Positions 62,164 through 64,000 of a DNA stretch of 64,000 nucleotides are shown here, piece after piece. The first letter of the stretch is position 1. Every line of letters starts with the position of its first letter. Where the stretch lies: contig OY757021.1 of the NCBI GenBank assembly GCA_963580285.1, forward strand, positions 98,012,149-98,076,148, given 5' to 3'. A program made the translations under genes and the position numbers. The DNA comes from Lucinisca nassula. Its lineage: Eukaryota; Mollusca; Bivalvia; Lucinida; Lucinidae. The notes beneath the pieces are model-generated. The model made no database searches. It was not told the DNA's origin and worked only from the letters and a program-made list of their open reading frames with translations.

Positions 62164-62360
62164 TCAAGCTCTTGAAAGGGCATCAGGGATAATGTTATCT
62201 CTCCCTCTAATATGTCTTATGTCTAAATTATACTCTTGTAGCATGAGACTCCACCTGAGCAACCGCTGATTTTTGTTTTTCATTTTGTGTATGAAAGTCA
62301 GTGGATTGTGATCACTGAAAACAACAATCGGCGCAGTAGTAGGGGTAAGATAAACTTCGA
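62164..62360 (-). pseudogene. Ty3/gypsy RNase H, C-terminal fragment
   Basis: Minus strand open frame ending at stop 62164-62166: 'HFEVYLTPTTAPIVVFSDHN', 'PLTFIHKMKNKNQRLLRWSL', 'LQEYNLDIRHIRGRDN' and 'IPDALSRA'. The D-H-N-P-L and D-A-L-S-R-x motifs are the end of a gypsy RNase H. It is the last coding segment before the purine tract and LTR. It continues in one frame, with one stop near 62425, from an RT fragment; most of RT and the first half of RNase H are deleted. Confidence 0.85.
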
Positions 62361-63605
62361 AATGTTGCAGACTGATTCTTGCTCTGCATCTGTCTATGTT
62401 CGAGAATAAATCCTTCTAAGAGTCTATAAACATTTTTGTCCTTTCATGTTCTGGTATAAGAATACTAGGAGAACTCCATTCCAGTCATTGTCCAGCAAAT
62501 ACTGAATTTCTTCTTTCAGATATTCCTGTTTCATAGGATTCATCCTGTATGGGTGTTGTTTTACAGGTTTAGAAACATTTATGTCCACATCGTGAAATAT
62601 GTTGTCTGTCCGTGTTGGAATAACAGGAAAAAAGTGTTCATATTCAAAAATCAGCTGTTTCAGTTCATTCCGCTGATTTGGCTCTAGATGTGACAGTTTC
62701 TGGTCAAGATTCCGTAGAATGTCAGAATTCTGAAGTTTTGATGATGTGGGATCCGACTTCACTGAATTAATATCCTCACAGTCATTTTCACATGAATTAA
62801 TTGGAACAGAGCTAACTAGATTGACTGATGTTAAAGATGTATTGTCCCTATCTATGTATTCCTTAAGCATGTTAATATGACATAGCTGCTTTAGCTTGCG
62901 CCTCCCAGGAGTGTTTATTATGTAATTTACGTCACTGATCTTTTTGTCTACAGTGTATGGGCCATAATACCTGGCCTGCAACGATTTTCCTGGAATAGGC
63001 AAAAGAGCTAGTACCTTATCACCTGGTTTAAAATTCCTTTCTTTTGTCCCTATGTCATATAGCTGTTTCATTTTCCTTTGGGCTGACTGAAGATTGGTCC
63101 GAGCAGCCTCACAAGCTTTTGAAAGTCTAGTTTTGAAATCAGACACATACTGAAGTAAATTCAGGGAGGTGTCATCATTGGAGAGAAATTTCTCTTTGAG
63201 AAGTTTCAAAGGACCACGAACAGTATGGCCAAATACTAATTCAAATGGACTGAAGCCAAGAGATTCTTGCACAGATTCTCTAACAGCAAATAAAAGGAGA
63301 TGGATGCCTTCATCCCAATCCTTCTCTGTGTCAAAGCAATATGATCTTATCATGTTTTTCAATGTTTGATGGAATCTTTCAAGGGCGCCTTGACTTTCAG
63401 GATGATAGGCTGATGACTTATACTGTACAATGCCAAGTTCATACATTACCTGTTGAAATATTCCGGACATAAAATTTGAGCCTTGGTCTGACTGAATAGA
63501 TTTAGGAAGCCCAACAAATGTGAAAAACTTCACTAAGGCCTTGACGATTGTCTTAGTTTTGATATTTCTTAAAGGAAATGGCTTCAGGAAAACGTGTGGA
63601 AGCAC
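62361..63605 (-). pseudogene. Ty3/gypsy integrase core continuing into RT N-terminus
   Basis: Minus strand, 393 residues open to 62424. Integrase: 'FVGLPKSIQSDQGSNF' (second catalytic Asp), 'SSAYHPESQGALERFHQTLK' (catalytic Glu) and 'ESLGFSPFELVFGHTVRGP', then a C-terminal 'FKPGDKVLALLPIPGKSLQA' and 'YYGPYTVDKKISDVNYII' (GPY/F-like module), an acidic linker and 'HVDI'-like RT start ('VKQHPYRMNPMKQEYLKEEI', 'QYLLDNDW'). After a one-base shift comes 'EWSSPSILIPE', the start of the RT fingers. So integrase is upstream of RT. The frameshift and the deletion after it inactivate the element. Confidence 0.9.
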
Positions 63606-63984
63606 ACATAATAGTCAATAGATATTCACAACCGGACTTAGTTCTGGGCAAGGGACCCACACAGTCTATAATTATTCGACTGAAAGGTTCATCAAAAGCA
63701 GGTATAGGCTGCAAATGAGCCTTAGGTATAGTCTGATTGGGTTTTCCTACCATTTGGCATGTATGGCAGGACCTACAATGCTGAGAAACATCTGATTTTA
63801 ACCCAGGCCAGTAAAAATGATTAAGAATCTTGTGATAGGTTTTATTTACACCTAGATGTCCTGACATGGGGGTTTCATGCGCCAAGTTTAATATTTCGGG
63901 ACGGTAAACCCGTGGAACCACTATCTGATGGTTAACAGTCCACTCGTCTTCTGCTGAGACGTCTGGTGGACGCCATTTTCTCAT
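63553..63984 (-). pseudogene. Ty3/gypsy integrase N-terminal zinc domain and core start
   Basis: Minus strand 143 residues: 'EILNLAHETPMSGHLGVNKT' (the two His), 'FYWPGLKSDVSQHCRSCHTC' (the two Cys of HHCC), then 'PFSRIIIDCVGPLP' with the first catalytic Asp. It is joined to the next segment by one frameshift near 63600. The reading frame enters from beyond the window edge, so the start is unknown. Confidence 0.9.
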
Positions 63985-64000
63985 AAGAATGCCATTTTTG

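Overview
The window is a gene-poor, AT-rich, repeat-dense stretch of an invertebrate genome. It looks like a marine or freshwater mollusc, most likely a bivalve. The grounds are split exons with GT-AG introns, tRNA-headed SINEs, a Penelope-like retroelement, Ty3/gypsy elements with integrase upstream of reverse transcriptase, and long tandem-array elements with CGTCCGTC-type minisatellites and 'AGCTCACC' or 'ATGCCCCC' ends, which I associate with bivalve DNA. Species cannot be fixed from sequence alone.

Two host genes are visible, both on the + strand. (1) The last two exons of a sulfatase (arylsulfatase B/I/J-like) lie at 14609-14748 and 31046-31218. They are separated by a 16.3 kb intron that holds a Penelope-like fragment, a Tc1-like transposase relic, a LINE, several tandem-array elements, SINEs and MITEs. 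No earlier sulfatase exon was found in the first 14.6 kb. (2) A small secreted cysteine-rich peptide gene starts at 51632 (signal-peptide exon) and continues at 58412-58507. Its Cys spacing resembles the bivalve Cvsi serine-protease inhibitors; its last exon was not found and may lie beyond the window.

Everything else recognised is mobile or repetitive. 1-2.3 kb: an old, diverged tandem array. 2.7-3.9 kb: an R520 repeat and a SINE. 4.6-10.5 kb: a large ~180 bp tandem array with three nested insertions. 10.8-14.5 kb: MITEs. 14.8-17.2 kb: Penelope-like and Tc1 relics. 17.5-20.9 kb: an R520 copy split by a 2.6 kb tandem-array element. 20.9-23.3 kb: an endonuclease-less LINE. 23.4-26.3 and 27.9-29.7 kb: more arrays. 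31.6-36.2 kb: two tandem-array elements, one of them inside a MITE. 36.2-39.7 kb: a gypsy relic. 40-53 kb: SINEs and hairpin MITEs. 53.3-55.1 kb: another array. 55.5-61.5 kb: MITEs and SINEs. 61.5-64 kb: the 3' half of a Ty3/gypsy element with its LTR.

The strongest novelty candidate is the class of tandem-array elements. At least three sit in hosts whose empty site can be read from other copies in this same window. They show a 5' terminal hairpin whose sequence varies while its pairing is kept, a 3' hairpin followed by (T)CTTGTT, insertion in T-runs with no resolvable target duplication, and exchangeable satellite cores. This resembles non-autonomous Helentron/HINE or 'pearl' elements. Other notable items are a SINE 3' transduction readable from two nested 12 bp target-site duplications, hairpin modules shared between unrelated MITE families, and gypsy elements with integrase-first gene order.
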